NCBI GenBank assembly: GCA_022579005.1
Contig: MU401892.1
Span: forward strand, 1 to 17,575
Length of the DNA stretch: 17,575 nucleotides
Source of the DNA: Poronia punctata
Taxonomy: Eukaryota; Ascomycota; Sordariomycetes; Xylariales; Xylariaceae
Direction of reading: 5' to 3'
Shown here: in pieces, positions 1 to 9,985 of the stretch
Layout of the letters: every line of letters starts with the position of its first letter
How positions within the stretch are numbered: position 1 is the stretch's first letter
The notes under the pieces: generated by a model
The model's database searches: none
What the model was told of the DNA's origin: nothing
Seen by the model: only the letters and a program-made list of their open reading frames with translations
Translations under genes and position numbers: made by a program

Positions 1-328
1 TATTTTAAGTTTAAGTATAAAAAAAAGCTAGCTTTTATATATATTTAAGTTAAAGTTTTTAAAAAAGTAAAAACTTAAGCATATTAAATTTAGTTACTTA
101 AAATTTACTTTTAAGTTTATAATATATTTTTTATATTATTATTTAAGCTATAAATAAACTAGCTAAAAGCTGCTAATAAAATAGCAATGCTTAAGTTAAA
201 AAATAAGCAAAAAAAATAAGTAGTAAAAAATATTATTTAATATTTAAAAACCTAAAGTAAATAAAAATACTTAGTAAAATAAAAAAGCTAGCTAGTAAAA
301 TATAATACTTAAAAGCTAGCTAAATACT
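1..328 (+). repeat. 5' LTR of the outer Gypsy element
   Basis: This matches 14853-15180 without a net gap over 328 bases at a constant offset of 14852. By eye roughly nine bases in ten are identical, and most differences are transitions (for example G/A at 15, 93 and 189, C/T at 108, T/C at 182), with a few transversions. Transitions run in both directions between the copies, so each lost different C:G pairs independently after insertion, as RIP would do. The copy begins at the window edge, so its true first base is not seen. A TG...CA boundary cannot be read because RIP would turn it into TA. Confidence 0.8.
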
Positions 329-1919
329 TAGTAAATATAAGCTATTTATTAAACTAATATAAAAAAAAAGTTAAAAAAGTTTATATTAAGTAAAATAATA
401 AGTAAAGTAGTTATATTAGCATATAAGTATTAAAAGTTATAAAAGTATAAAACTTAGTTAATAAAAAATAGTAAGCTATTATTAAGTAGTTAACTAAGCT
501 ATAGTACTATAAAAACTAAAAACTTATATATAAAAAACTTATAATAACTTTAAACTAACTTATTAATAATAAAAATAGTATTATTAAAGTAAAAAGTTAG
601 CAAAAAGCTAAATAGTAGCTAAAAAAGTAAAAACTATATTATAGTATTAAAATAGCTTTAGCTAAAATTTAGTAGTATAGTTTAATAACTAATATAAATA
701 AAAGCAGTAGCAAAAGTTAAAATAACTTTTTAAATAAAAAGTTTTTAGTAAGCTTTATTAATATTTAAAAAAGTTTTAAAACCTTTATTAATAAACTATT
801 TTTAAAAGTTTAGCTTTTTATTAGTAAGCTTTATAATAAATATATATAACTAGCATAAGTAAGTATTTAAGTTATTAAAAAAGCTATTTTAATATTCTTA
901 AAAAAGTATAAAAAACTAAGCTTTTTATAAAATATTATTAAAGTTATTAGCTTAAAGCTTTTTTTTGCTAATAATAAACTAATAAAATATTAGTAATTAA
1001 GCTAGTAAATAGTTAGCAAAAAGTATAAATAATAAAAAAGGTAATAATAATAATTAATAAATATTAAATAAAAACTAATTTTTAATAAAAAGTAGTATAG
1101 CGCACGTTTTTTTTTTTTACGTAGTAAAACAACTAGCTTTTTTTTAAAAGCAACTGCTTACTAAAAAGCTAAACTTGCTTTTTTTAAGTAAAATATATAA
1201 TAGCTAACGCTAATAATAATATTTTTAAATAAAGTAGCTTTTTTATTATTAATAAAGTTAGCTTAATAGTTTTGCTAAATAATTAAAATATAAACGTATA
1301 TATAAGCAACATTTGCTATAATTTTCTAAGCTGCGCTTATTAAAGCAAAAAAGATTTATATAACTAATATTTAATAAAAATTATAAGCAATAAAGTAGTA
1401 AATATATAAAGTAGCAACTAATATAATTTTTTTTATAAAAAGCTTAGTTAGTATTATTAAGTTACTAAAAATAATAAATATAAAAGTTAAAGTATATATT
1501 TAAAGCGTAGTCCTAGTAAAGCTTTTTACTAAGTATAAAAATAGTTTTTAGCTTACTATTATTAAGTTTATAGTTAAAGTTTAAAATAATATAATTTAAA
1601 AATAACTAGCTAAAATTTATATTAAAAACGTAAAAGTATATAAAGTTAAAGTAAAGAAACTTTAAAGGCAATATTATAGTTACTGCTTAGTAAAAAACTA
1701 ATTAAAATAAGCAATACTAAAAAAAACAAATTTTAAAAGTAAAGTTATAAAATTAAAAGAAAATAAAGTAAATTAATAAAAGCTAAAAAAATAAGCAAAG
1801 GTATAGTAATAAGCTATAAAAAAGTAATTTAATTAAATAAAATTAAAAGCAAGCTTAATTAGTAAATATACTTATAAATAATAAAATTACTAAAAATTAG
1901 CAACTTAAAAAAAAAGTAG
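329..1919 (+). pseudogene. 5' body of the Gypsy element: leader and probable gag remnant
   Basis: By position, the stretch between the Gypsy 5' LTR and the Copia insertion should hold the leader, primer-binding site and gag. It is A-rich on the + strand like the pol part of the same element. One + frame can be followed over much of about 550-1900 with almost only TAA/TAG interruptions. That is weak evidence here, since TGA is almost absent in every frame. The conceptual product of the last third (about 1620-1900) is very rich in Lys, Gln and Asn, compatible with the basic nucleic-acid-binding end of a Gag. No CCHC knuckle or named domain could be read. A small patch near 1100-1125 is richer in CpG (gcgcacg, tacgta) than its surroundings. 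The gag assignment rests on position only. Confidence 0.35.
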
Positions 1920-2150
1920 TATAATAAAGCACTTGCTTATAAAACCTAATAGCTATACTATAAGTATATAAACTATATAAAAGCTAAACTTACGCTAACT
2001 ATTAGCTATAGTTTAGCTAGTTATACTTTTTTTTATTTTTTTAGCTAGTTTAGTTACTTATTTAGTTAACTAAATAAAAGTTATTTAATATACTTAGTTT
2101 TTAAAATTGCTAGTAACATTACCTTATAACTACCCTATTGCTTTAACCCT
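1920..2150 (+). repeat. 5' LTR of the Copia element
   Basis: This aligns with 9752-9985 over about 230 bases with few gaps. Shared landmarks include the 1929/9761 start of 'gca-ttactta', a run of T after 'gctagttatac', and the block 'ttagttaactaaataaaagtta' in its two versions. Differences are mainly C/T and G/A in both directions. This copy keeps C in places where the other has T (for example the CCC near 2133), and the other keeps G/C where this one has A/T. Weaker similarity may continue to about 2230. The first base is set at 'tataataa' on the assumption that TG became TA. Confidence 0.7.
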
Positions 2151-4200
2151 TATATAAAAAAGGTTTTTTTTATAAATAGTTTCTTTTTACTTATTTAGTA
2201 TATATAAATTTTATAGTAAAAAAAGCTTTCTTTTTATATATATATATATTAATTAATATATACGTTTTAACTAATTTGCTTAGTTTTAAAAATTAAAAGT
2301 TTTATTATGCTTATTATTATTATTAAAACATAATAAACATAATAATTTAATAATAATAGTATTAGCTAATAAAATTAAACTATTTTGCTTAAAAGGATTT
2401 TATTACTAAAATAAAACATTTAAAATAAAAGCTTTAACTTTATAGCTATAGCAATATATTAACTTAAAAAATAAAAGACTATAGTCTAAATAATTTAAAC
2501 TTATTAATATTACTAAATTTAATAAAAAGCTTATAACTTCTGCTACTAAAAAGGCTAAATTTAGATTTAATATAGCTAAAAATACTTTTACTTTAAATAA
2601 AAATAAATAAGTTAATATTAGAAATTTTTTAAAAGACTTTTTTAATTTTATTAAAAAGTTTAAATTAATTTTTCTTTAAAAATAAGTATAAATAAAGTAT
2701 TAAAGCTTAAAAAAACTTAATAAAAAAATAGTAAAACTAAAAACTTAAATAAGTAATATTATATTTAAAAATTATAAAGCTTTTTATATAAAATATAATA
2801 AAAAAGTAAATATATAATATAAAAATGTTTAAAAAGTTAAAAAGATTATAATTAAAGTATTGTTAGCTATTGTTTTAAAAAACCTTTTTTAACTTTATTA
2901 AAAAAGCATAAAAAACTAATAAAAGATTTTAAAAAGTTTGTTATAAAGTAAAAATATTATACTTTATAACTTAAGCAATATAAACTTAATATATTGCTTA
3001 GTATATATTTTTTTAATAACTTTTTAAGGCTTTTAGTAAAAAGTATAAATATTAGTATACCTTTTTTAAAATAATATATAAAAAGCAAATATATAAAGGT
3101 AATGTTTATTACTTGAAATTAGCTGCTAACTTTTAAGCATAGATAGCAATTAACTAAAAGCTTAATAAAACAAAAATGATAGAAACATTTTTTATAATAT
3201 TTAATAAAAGAAAATAACAAACTAAGCTTAAAAGTTAAAAAGTAAAAATACCTTTATATTATTAATGAGCATTTTTTATAAGCAAAAAACAAAAATAATT
3301 CTTTTCTTTTATAACTTTTAGCTAAGATAAAAGATCTGCTTATTAAAAAACTACTAACTTATTAAAACAAAATAAAAAAAATACTTATAATTTTAAAAAA
3401 GTATGTTTAGTATATAAAAGTTATTATAACTTTTTTTAAATATTAGTATATATTTTTAAAGCTTTAAAACAAAGCTTTATTAAAAGCTTAAAGGAGAAAA
3501 ACTTTATTAAGTTTAAAAATAAATATAATTTAAAGCTTAAGAAAAGTCAAAGCTATTAAAATAATAAAAACTAATTAAAAAAGCAAAATTAACTAATAGC
3601 TTATAAAAAGAAAACTAAAATAAGTCTTTATATATACAAGCTTTAAAATATTAAAAAGGCTTATATAAAAATTATACCTATTTAAAAACTTAGCTATACT
3701 TAATTTAAAGTTTATTTTATATATTTTTAATAAAATTAAGCGCTTTTATAATAATAAAAATACTTTTTAAAAAACTTGTTTTAAGCTAAAAACTGTGTTA
3801 TAATTATATAAGCCTATAGAAAAGTAAATATAAAGGTTTAAAAAACTAAAAAACTACTTATACTAAAGCTTAAAAATATAGCTTACTATAAAACCTTAGT
3901 AATAAATATTGTTTTTTTATACCTTTACTTAAAAAGAATTTAATAAAATATAAAACTATTAAAAAGCTATTTTAAAAAGCTTAATTACTAAACATTGTAC
4001 TAAGTATTAAATAGGTATAGTTAATACGTTTTAAAATACTTACTATTAAATATAAATAAAGCTTTTTTTTATACTTAAAAATTTATATAAATAAAATATA
4101 GTAAATAGCTTGCTTTTAAAGCAGATTTTTTTAAATAGCATTTCTAGCTTAGCTACTTAGGTCTTAATATATTATAGCACCTAATTAGCTAAGTAAAAAA
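2151..4200 (+). pseudogene. Probable gag/protease part of the nested Copia element
   Basis: The region lies between the Copia 5' LTR and its integrase, where gag and protease belong. The best-preserved stretch is about 2530-2660. There one + frame gives a Lys/Phe-rich product with little sign of stop formation (residues such as TSATKKAKFRFNIAKNTF, then NIRNFLKDFFNFIKKF). This fits the charged, helical character of a Gag but is not a recognised signature. Similar frames can be followed on to about 2960 and beyond. No zinc knuckle and no Asp-Ser/Thr-Gly protease site was readable, though RIP would erase both. The call depends mainly on position between two well-supported features. Confidence 0.35.
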
Positions 4201-4219
4201 AGTTAAAATTAAAAGACCT

Positions 4220-5040
4220 TTAGGCTAAAGGATTAAATTAATAAATTGCTTTAAATATATATGCAAAAAGCTTAAAAACTAAATTAATAAAGCTTTTAAA
4301 AACTAACTAAATTATTTGTTTAAGCGTATTATTATAACTTAGCACTTATATAATAAAGGTTTTAATAATAAACTATTAATATTTTTTATAACTAAATAAT
4401 ATTTTAAGTATATATTTACTTACTATTTATAAAGTTTTAATATAAAAATATTAAAAACTTTATTTAAGGATTTTATATAAAAGCTTAAGTAGTTTATAAA
4501 AAACTAAGTTGTTTTTATTAAATTAAATAAATAACTTTTATAATTATAAATAGTTATAAACTATTTAGTTAAAAAAAGCTTTATTATATTGAAAGTTTTA
4601 GTACTTAATACTTAAGTTTAAAATAGTGCTAGTAAATAATTTAGCTAAATAATTAAAAAGCGTGCTAAATATAAAACAACTAGCATAAAGCTTTTAAAAA
4701 GCTTATAAGTTAAAGTTAACAAAGCTATAGTTTATTTATTAAACTAAATACTTAAATATATATTTTATTAAAAAGCTTTATATACATAATTTTATACTTA
4801 TTTTATATTTTACAATCGCTATATTAAAATTAAAAAGCTTAAACTAAAATATTTTTAAGTTTATAAATATAAAGCCTATGCTTTTACTGCTAATATAAAA
4901 AAACAAATTATTTTTTAAAATTAAGCTTTAAAGCTTAAATAGGTTATTTTATTAGCTATAAGTTAATTAATATATATAAAATTTAAAAGGTTTTAACTAA
5001 TAAAATAATGTAAACTAAATATATAAAATTTAAAAAAATA
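4220..5040 (+). pseudogene. Copia integrase remnant
   Basis: Integrase inserts the element's cDNA into the host genome. The clearest part is the C-terminal end at about 4918-5010. It reads K-L-S-F-K-A-Q-I-G-Y-F-I-S-Y-K, then I-N-I-Y-K-I, matching the fungal Copia motif 'KLxPRAHIGYLVGYxSTNIYRIW' after undoing C-to-T and G-to-A changes. Upstream, about 4585-4690 resembles the 'ESxFSTPYSPQQNGVAERxNR' segment near the catalytic Glu, and about 4440-4530 resembles the core between the first two acidic residues. The zinc-finger end (about 4230-4330) is only guessed. No Asp or Glu of the catalytic triad can be placed with certainty. It precedes the RT in the same direction, as in Ty1/Copia. Confidence 0.65.
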
Positions 5041-5799
5041 TAAAATTTAATAAAATTTAAATATTTAATAAAAAGCTTAATAAACTATAAAATAAGCTTT
5101 AAATACTTAATTGCAAATTTTTTATAAATTCTTTAAACAAAACCTTAATTTTTATATTTAAATTATAATACTAAAATATTAACTTTTATAAAAATAAAAA
5201 CAAACTTAAATATATATTATAATATTTAAAAGGTAAAAGTAAAGTAACTAATAAGTAAAGTATTAAAAATACTAAAGATTTTAAGCTTAATAAAACTAAT
5301 AAATTTTATACTAATTTAAAACTTTAACTATATTTTTTACTTTTTTACTTTTTTTAACATAATAATGCTAATTTTAATAAGGGTTATTATAAGATTTTTA
5401 CTTTATTTAAAGCTTGCTAAGCAGAAATATTTATAAATAATAAGCCTAATAATATATTTTGGTTACTTTTTTAAGTATAAGCGTTAATAAAAAGTTTTTG
5501 CTTTTTTTTGCTAAGCTGCTTAAACTATTAAAATTAAGCTAAAAAGCTTATATTAATAAAAATAAATAAACAAAATGCTAAAAGGCTATATTTAGTATTA
5601 AACGCTTATATACTTTTAAATTAGCATATTATATAAAAGTAAGCAAAGCTATAAAAGCTAAAGTGTTTAAACATTTACTATATTACTTTAATAATACTTT
5701 TAAAATAAAAAAGATTATATAAACTAGCTATTATAGTTCTTTTATAAATATAAAATTAAGAAAATATTTTATTATATTAAAGCAAGCTTTTATTGCTTT

Positions 5800-6240
5800 T
5801 AAAATTATATAAAAAACTTAAAGATTATCTTTTAAAAAGTAAGCTTTTTAAAGCTAAAAATAACTACTTAGTTAATTATAACTAAATAAGCTTTTAAAAA
5901 AATGTTTTTTACTTATATAGCTAAAAACTATTAAATTTTAAACTATATATAAGTATATATTTATAAGTTTAACTAAAAAGGCTTTTATTTAAAGTATAAA
6001 GCGTAAATAGTAATTTAAAAAATTTAATAGCTTATAAATAAATATAAAAATAAATATACTTTTATTTTAGCTAAAAAGTCTTTTAATATATTAGCTACTA
6101 TAATAAATAAGTTTAACTTTAAAATAAAATAATATAATATAATTAACGCTTTTATTAATATATTGCTCTAAAAGCTAATTTATATAAAAATTATTAGAAT
6201 TCCTTTTAATACCCTTAATCTTATTAATTACATTAAAGCT
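5800..6240 (+). pseudogene. Copia reverse transcriptase remnant, N-terminal half only
   Basis: Reverse transcriptase copies the element RNA into DNA. In one + frame, 5962-6003 reads Y-K-F-N-stop-K-G-F-Y-L-K-Y-K-A, the Copia signature 'YKFDxxGFLLKYKARLVVRGD'. The lead-in 'LNKLLKKCFLL' (about 5890-5930) matches 'ELNALLKKGTF'. Further on, 'YTFILAKKSFNILATIINKF' corresponds to 'YAATLAxRSFRxLMAIAAxF'. At 6133-6150 'Y-N-I-I-N-A-F' corresponds to Y-D-x-x-N-A-F, with the catalytic Asp (6136-6138) changed to Asn by G-to-A. The match ends shortly after 'IYIKI' near 6200-6240. The Tyr-Val-Asp-Asp half and the RNase H are not found downstream, so the gene is truncated as well as mutated. Confidence 0.75.
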
Positions 6241-6305
6241 ATTAAAACCTAAATATTTATATTTATTAAATACTTAGTTTCTTATGCATTAATTTTAAAT
6301 TGCAT

Positions 6306-6410
6306 TAGACCTACTCTATTAAAGAGGTATACGCGCAGTATATATATATAGTATATAACTAGTATAAAAAAAATTTGCGTTTTTTATATATTAAATACGT
6401 AGCAGGTCTA
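6306..6410. repeat. Short inverted repeat around a GC-richer core, possible element boundary
   Basis: TAGACCT at 6306-6312 is the perfect reverse complement of AGGTCTA at 6404-6410, about 91 bases apart. Each has a similar extension (ctac inside the left arm, gtagc inside the right). The interval contains the only dense CpG in this part (tacgcgcag at 6330-6338, tgcg at 6377-6380, acgta at 6397-6401) and an (AT)n run. Seven-base arms can arise by chance, and a tiny MITE-like element or the edge of the second Copia relic are both only possibilities. Confidence 0.3.
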
Positions 6411-7500
6411 TATTTTTCTTATATTGCTAATAAGTATAAAGTATCTTTTATACCTTTATAGCTATATAAACTTATTAAAAAAGGTTTTTTTAACTTTTTT
6501 TCCCTTTTAATTAATTACGTTAACATAGTACTATTAATAGTAATATATTATAATTATATTTATTTTAGCTAAACTAATACTAATTAGTAGTTAAATTAAA
6601 AACTATAAAAAACCAAGGTTTAAAAATAAAAACTATTATTATACTTGCTTTTAACTTAACTTAAAATTGCTTTAGCGTTATATTGCTTTTAAAAATTACC
6701 GTATTTAAGTAAATAATAAAAAGAAATTTAATTTAAATTGTTATATAACTACTTAAAAAGCTTTAGTAAATAAAAAAGGCTACGCTAAATTATAATAAGC
6801 GTTTTCTAGGTTATATACTAATAAAAATAAAAGATAGTAAGCATTTTTATTACTTTTAACCTATAGCTAATTTAAAGGCTAATTAGCATTAATTTATAAT
6901 AGCATTGTTATTATATAACTTTAGTTTATTTTTAAAAAAAGATTTAAAAAACTAATTATATTAAAAAGCATATTATATATAGTAGTTAGTACTACTTTGC
7001 TTTAATAACGCTTTTAATAACCACCTAGATTAAGTTAAAATCTTTAAACAAATAAGCATAGCTATTTATTTATTAAAAAAGCATATTATTTTTAATAAAT
7101 AAAGCATAAAAAAACTTAACCTTAAAATACTAATAAGAAATAAGCTAAATATATACGTTTTATTTAAAATAACTAAGTATTTGCATATACCTTTTAATAG
7201 CAAAGATTTTTTATAAGCTGTTTTAAAATACTTTAAAAAATAAACAGGTTAAAATTTTAACGTATTAGTGTATATAATTTAATATATATTACTGCTAATG
7301 CTATAGTGAAAAGGACTTAATAATATTATAGCAAACCTTTAAACGTTTATAAGTAATTATTTAGTTGCTATTATTTTTAGTAAAATAACTATTAAAAGAC
7401 TTTAATACTTTTTTTAGTTTTATTATTTAAAGAAAAAGCACTTAAAATAACCTTTTTATTTAACTTTAATAATAAAAAGTTTATATAATAGTATATGTTT
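6411..7500. other. Degraded segment without identified domain (5' part of second Copia relic by position)
   Basis: No domain, LTR pair or RNA gene could be recognised. Around 6470-6510 is a T-rich tract ending in TTTCCCTTTT. Around 6608-6625 is 'aaaccaaggtttaaa', a stretch with retained CC and GG. If the second element begins near 6300, this segment would hold its 5' LTR/leader and the start of gag. A + frame is followable from about 6780, with only TAA/TAG interruptions, but that is uninformative in this base composition. Confidence 0.3.
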
Positions 7501-7539
7501 AAATTATAAACAATTTAAAAAATACTAGTAACTAACTAG

Positions 7540-7700
7540 AAAGCTTAAGCTTTTTAAGCTTTATAAGCTTTTTAAGCCTTTTAAAGCACTTAACCTGCTT
7601 TTCAACTTTTTTAAACCTTTTAAACATTATAAACTACTTAAGCTATATATGCTTTATATACTTTTTAGCTTTTAAAGCTAATAAATTTTTTACTTGCTAA
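7540..7700 (+). repeat. Degenerate AAGCTTTT-type tandem repeat, possibly a Gln/Ala/Phe-rich protein tract
   Basis: The motif 'aagctttt(ta)' recurs about every 9-12 bases from 7540 to about 7590 and continues in weaker form ('aaccttttaa', 'aacattataa') to about 7640. In the + frame it would read as repeated Gln-Ala-Phe/Leu-Gln once TAA/TAG are restored to Gln. Gag proteins of fungal Copia-like elements often carry low-complexity Gln-rich stretches, and this lies upstream of the second element's zinc-knuckle remnant. It could equally be a minus-strand Lys-Leu heptad-like tract or just a local repeat. Confidence 0.4.
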
Positions 7701-7929
7701 TAAGCAAGTTATACTTTAATAGCAAGCTGCTTTTATTATAGCTATTAAGTATAAAAACATTTTAACATTATACTTAAATCTTTAAAAAGTTTAATACTAT
7801 TTTGCTTTATAATTTACTTTTAATATATTTAACAAACAATATTTCTTTTTACTTTTAAAAAAGTTACTATACTTATAACAATAAGGCAAAAAAACTAAAA
7901 TCATATAAGTAAACTTTATAACTTATTAT

Positions 7930-8660
7930 ATAATAAAGTATAAATTTTTATTAATATATACTGCTAAATTAAAATAATAAAAAACTAATATTAAGCTATA
8001 TTTTTAATAATCTTAAACAACTATATAAAATAATATTTTATTTAGCAAATTAAATTTAGTAAAACTTAAAAGAAATATATTTTAAGTTAAATTTATACTT
8101 TAATAATATTATAAATTAGTCTTAATATTTTACTAATTAAATAATAATTATATATTAAATATGTTTATAAACAAAACTTAAATAAAACTTTTATAAAAGC
8201 TTTTAACTTTATAATTAATAAAATTATAAAAGCTTAGCAAGCACTTAGTGCTATATAGTAAAGTAAAATTTACTTAATAATAAATATAGTATATATATAT
8301 AAAAATATATTTAAGTTTAATATAGTACTTATTTATTAAAAGCTAACGTTTAAAAGTTTATTTTTTAACTTTTAAGCATATTATTAAGTAGCAAATAATA
8401 ATAAAAGCAATACTATATTTTATATAAATTATAATTATAATAATTACGGTTATAATAAAAACAATTTAGTATTATATTGCTTTTGTTTTAAATTTAATTA
8501 AAACTTATTAAAGCAAAAATATATAGTAATTTAAAGCTCAAATGCTAGCAAATTAATTTATTTTAAAAAATTTATATAAAATAAAATATTAAAGCAAATT
8601 ATAAAATATAAGTGTATTTAACTACTTAATAGTTATAAAAGCGTAATTAAAAACAAATTT
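7930..8660 (+). pseudogene. Gag remnant of the second Copia-like element
   Basis: Gag forms the virus-like particle and binds the element RNA. In a + frame, about 8170-8440 gives a helical, Asn/Tyr-rich product, with an Asn-Tyr-Asn-Asn-Tyr-Gly-Tyr-Asn-Lys stretch (about 8425-8455) just before a Cys cluster at about 8475-8486 (Y-C-F-C-F-K-F-N). This recalls the 'RCFVCxKPxCWSTxHTxEER' zinc-binding segment of the fungal family whose integrase follows downstream. The succeeding 'SSNASK...YFKKFIQNK...LLNSYKS' resembles its 'RDASKxRFxxxF...xYEG' tail. The zinc ligands are not all recoverable, with one Cys position apparently deleted or mutated. The match is moderate and gains weight from the integrase in the right place and direction. 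Confidence 0.4.
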
Positions 8661-8959
8661 ATGCTTAAATTTAAAAGTAAAAGTAATATAAAAACTAAGT
8701 AAAGTTTATATTAAGTTTAGTAATAATTATATTAGTAAAAGTATTAGTATAATTTAAATATAAAACCTTTTTAAAATAATTACGTATTATATTTAAAATA
8801 TGCTTACTTTTTTTTATTTTTGCTATAAAACGGTAATTATATTAGTGCTTATTTTAATAGTATTGAAAAGATTATTATTTAAAGCAACAATAATATAATA
8901 TTAGTTATTTATAAATAAAAATATTTATTTTTTAATATATACTTTAGCAAAATAACTAT

Positions 8960-9745
8960 ATATTTTATCAAAATCAAATTATGCTAGCTTTATAAATAAT
9001 TTAAGCACTTTAAAGCAGTAAAACTAAAACAAATATTAACTGCTATAAGTTATAAAGTTAATTTATTTATTTTAATTTCTTTTTTACAACTTTTGCTATC
9101 ATTGCTAAATATATAACCTAGCGCTAAGTCGCTTTAAATTTACTTTAAAAAATAACTATAAATTTAATTATAAGGTTATTATTAATATAACTTAAAATAA
9201 TAAAAAAACAAGTTTTTTATATTATTAAGTTAGCTACGTTATTTTAAGCTATAACTTTTATTTAAATAATAAAAGCATATAAAGCATAAAATATACTTTA
9301 TAAGTTTTAAATTAACATTTAGTAAAAACTGCTTAATTATATAGTTTATAACTTTAATATTAACTTTGTTTTATAAAGGTTTTAAACTAGTATTAAAATT
9401 ATAAAAACTATATATAAAAATATGCTTATTAAAGCATATTAAGCGCTTAGCAACATTAAACGTGCATATGCCTTTTTATACTATACCTTTAATATTATTA
9501 AAAAAGAATTAGCTATTAAAATAATAATAAATTAATTTTATAAATAGCAATAAAAGCTTTTAATAATATAGCAACTTTTAATAAACTAGTATTTACTTTA
9601 TTAGTATTTAGTACTTTTTATAAATTAATTATAATTTACTATTATTACTTAAAATCATTTAATATATAAAGGCTATTAAAAAGCTATAAAAGCTATTTAA
9701 AATAAATAAGCAAAAGCAAATATATTATATATGCTTAATACTTAA
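8960..9745 (+). pseudogene. Integrase remnant of the second Copia-like element
   Basis: One + frame runs from the zinc finger to the C-terminal motif without a net shift. At 9091-9108 it reads F-C-Y-H-C-stop, matching 'FCHHCQ' with C-X2-C intact. Next comes 'SRFKFTLKNNYKFNYKVIINI' in two parts, matching 'GRFxFTLKDDxxFNYxIxVDIMY'. There the Asp aligned with the first catalytic residue is Asn (9184-9186). At 9553-9627 'IKAFNNIATFNKLVFTLLVF' matches 'VKAVNDTAGPDGLVPTLLVF', followed by 'STFYKL' for 'GAYPRM'. About 8965-9005 resembles 'RRFGHPSVxRL'. The distance between the last two landmarks is close to that of the family. The frame ends at the Copia 3' LTR, before any RT. Confidence 0.7.
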
Positions 9746-9751
9746 AATAGC

Positions 9752-9985
9752 TATAATAAGGCATTTACTTATAAGACCTACTAGCTGCACTATAAGTGCA
9801 TAGACTATATATAAGCTAAACCTATACTAACTATTAGCTATAATTTAGCTAGTTATACTTTTTTTTATTGCTTTTAGCTACCTTAGTTACTTACTTAGTT
9901 AACTAGATAAAAGTTACTTAATATACTTAATTTTTAAAATTGCTAGTAATATTACTTTATAATTACTTTATTACTAAAACTTTTA
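9752..9985 (+). repeat. 3' LTR of the nested Copia element
   Basis: This is the partner of 1920-2150 in the same orientation, about 7.8 kb away. The two copies differ mainly by transitions in both directions. This copy retains GC dinucleotides at 'gctgcac' (9785-9790) and 'agtgca' where the other has TA, and has lost C at 9955-9975 where the other retains it. It lies directly against the end of the second element's integrase relic. Weak similarity to the first copy may reach about 10035. Confidence 0.7.

Larger units (their letters stand above)
6260..9750 (+). mobile_element. Second Copia-like fungal retrotransposon, inserted in the first and 3'-truncated
   Basis: The first Copia RT breaks off near 6240. 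From then to the Copia 3' LTR the readable domains belong to a different fungal family: a Gag C-terminal zinc-binding stretch (about 8475-8560), then an integrase with FCHHC finger and 'TPNGLVPTLLVFG' motif (about 8960-9740). In that family the integrase is followed by a distinctive RT ('GVFEVVP...RIFNSRFVDEIK'). I find no trace of it, and the relic ends directly at the 9752 LTR. Its left end and any 5' LTR must lie between about 6240 and 6800 but cannot be fixed. The GC-richer patch at 6306-6410 is a candidate boundary. Confidence 0.55.
1920..9985 (+). mobile_element. Ty1/Copia LTR retrotransposon nested in the Gypsy element
   Basis: Two direct repeats at about 1920-2150 and 9752-9985 enclose a + strand Copia-type order: integrase (about 4220-5040) before reverse transcriptase (about 5800-6240). 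In Gypsy elements the integrase follows RT instead. The span of about 8 kb is too long for a Copia element of about 5 kb, and the RT stops before its YVDD motif. The segment from about 6260 to 9750 belongs to another family inserted into it. The first element's RNase H and second RT half are not found, so part has been lost. The target-site duplication could not be fixed because the LTR ends are blurred by mutation. Confidence 0.7.

Noticed and set aside
540..1910. Long frames interrupted only by TAA/TAG taken as proof of coding
   Set aside because: TGA is nearly absent from the whole window, so any frame on either strand shows this. Only domain similarity was accepted as strong evidence.
2120..2165. 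CCCTATTG...AACCCTTA near the end of the Copia 5' LTR as telomere-like repeats
   Set aside because: Only two CCCT-like units, not tandem, and the matching part of the 3' LTR has TTTATTA. It is LTR sequence with retained C.
4388..4410. String resembling L-D-D-I-L of a Gypsy reverse transcriptase ('cta aat aat att tta')
   Set aside because: The neighbouring sequence fits a Copia integrase in another frame, and the flanking RT motifs are absent. In DNA this AT-rich such a string arises easily.
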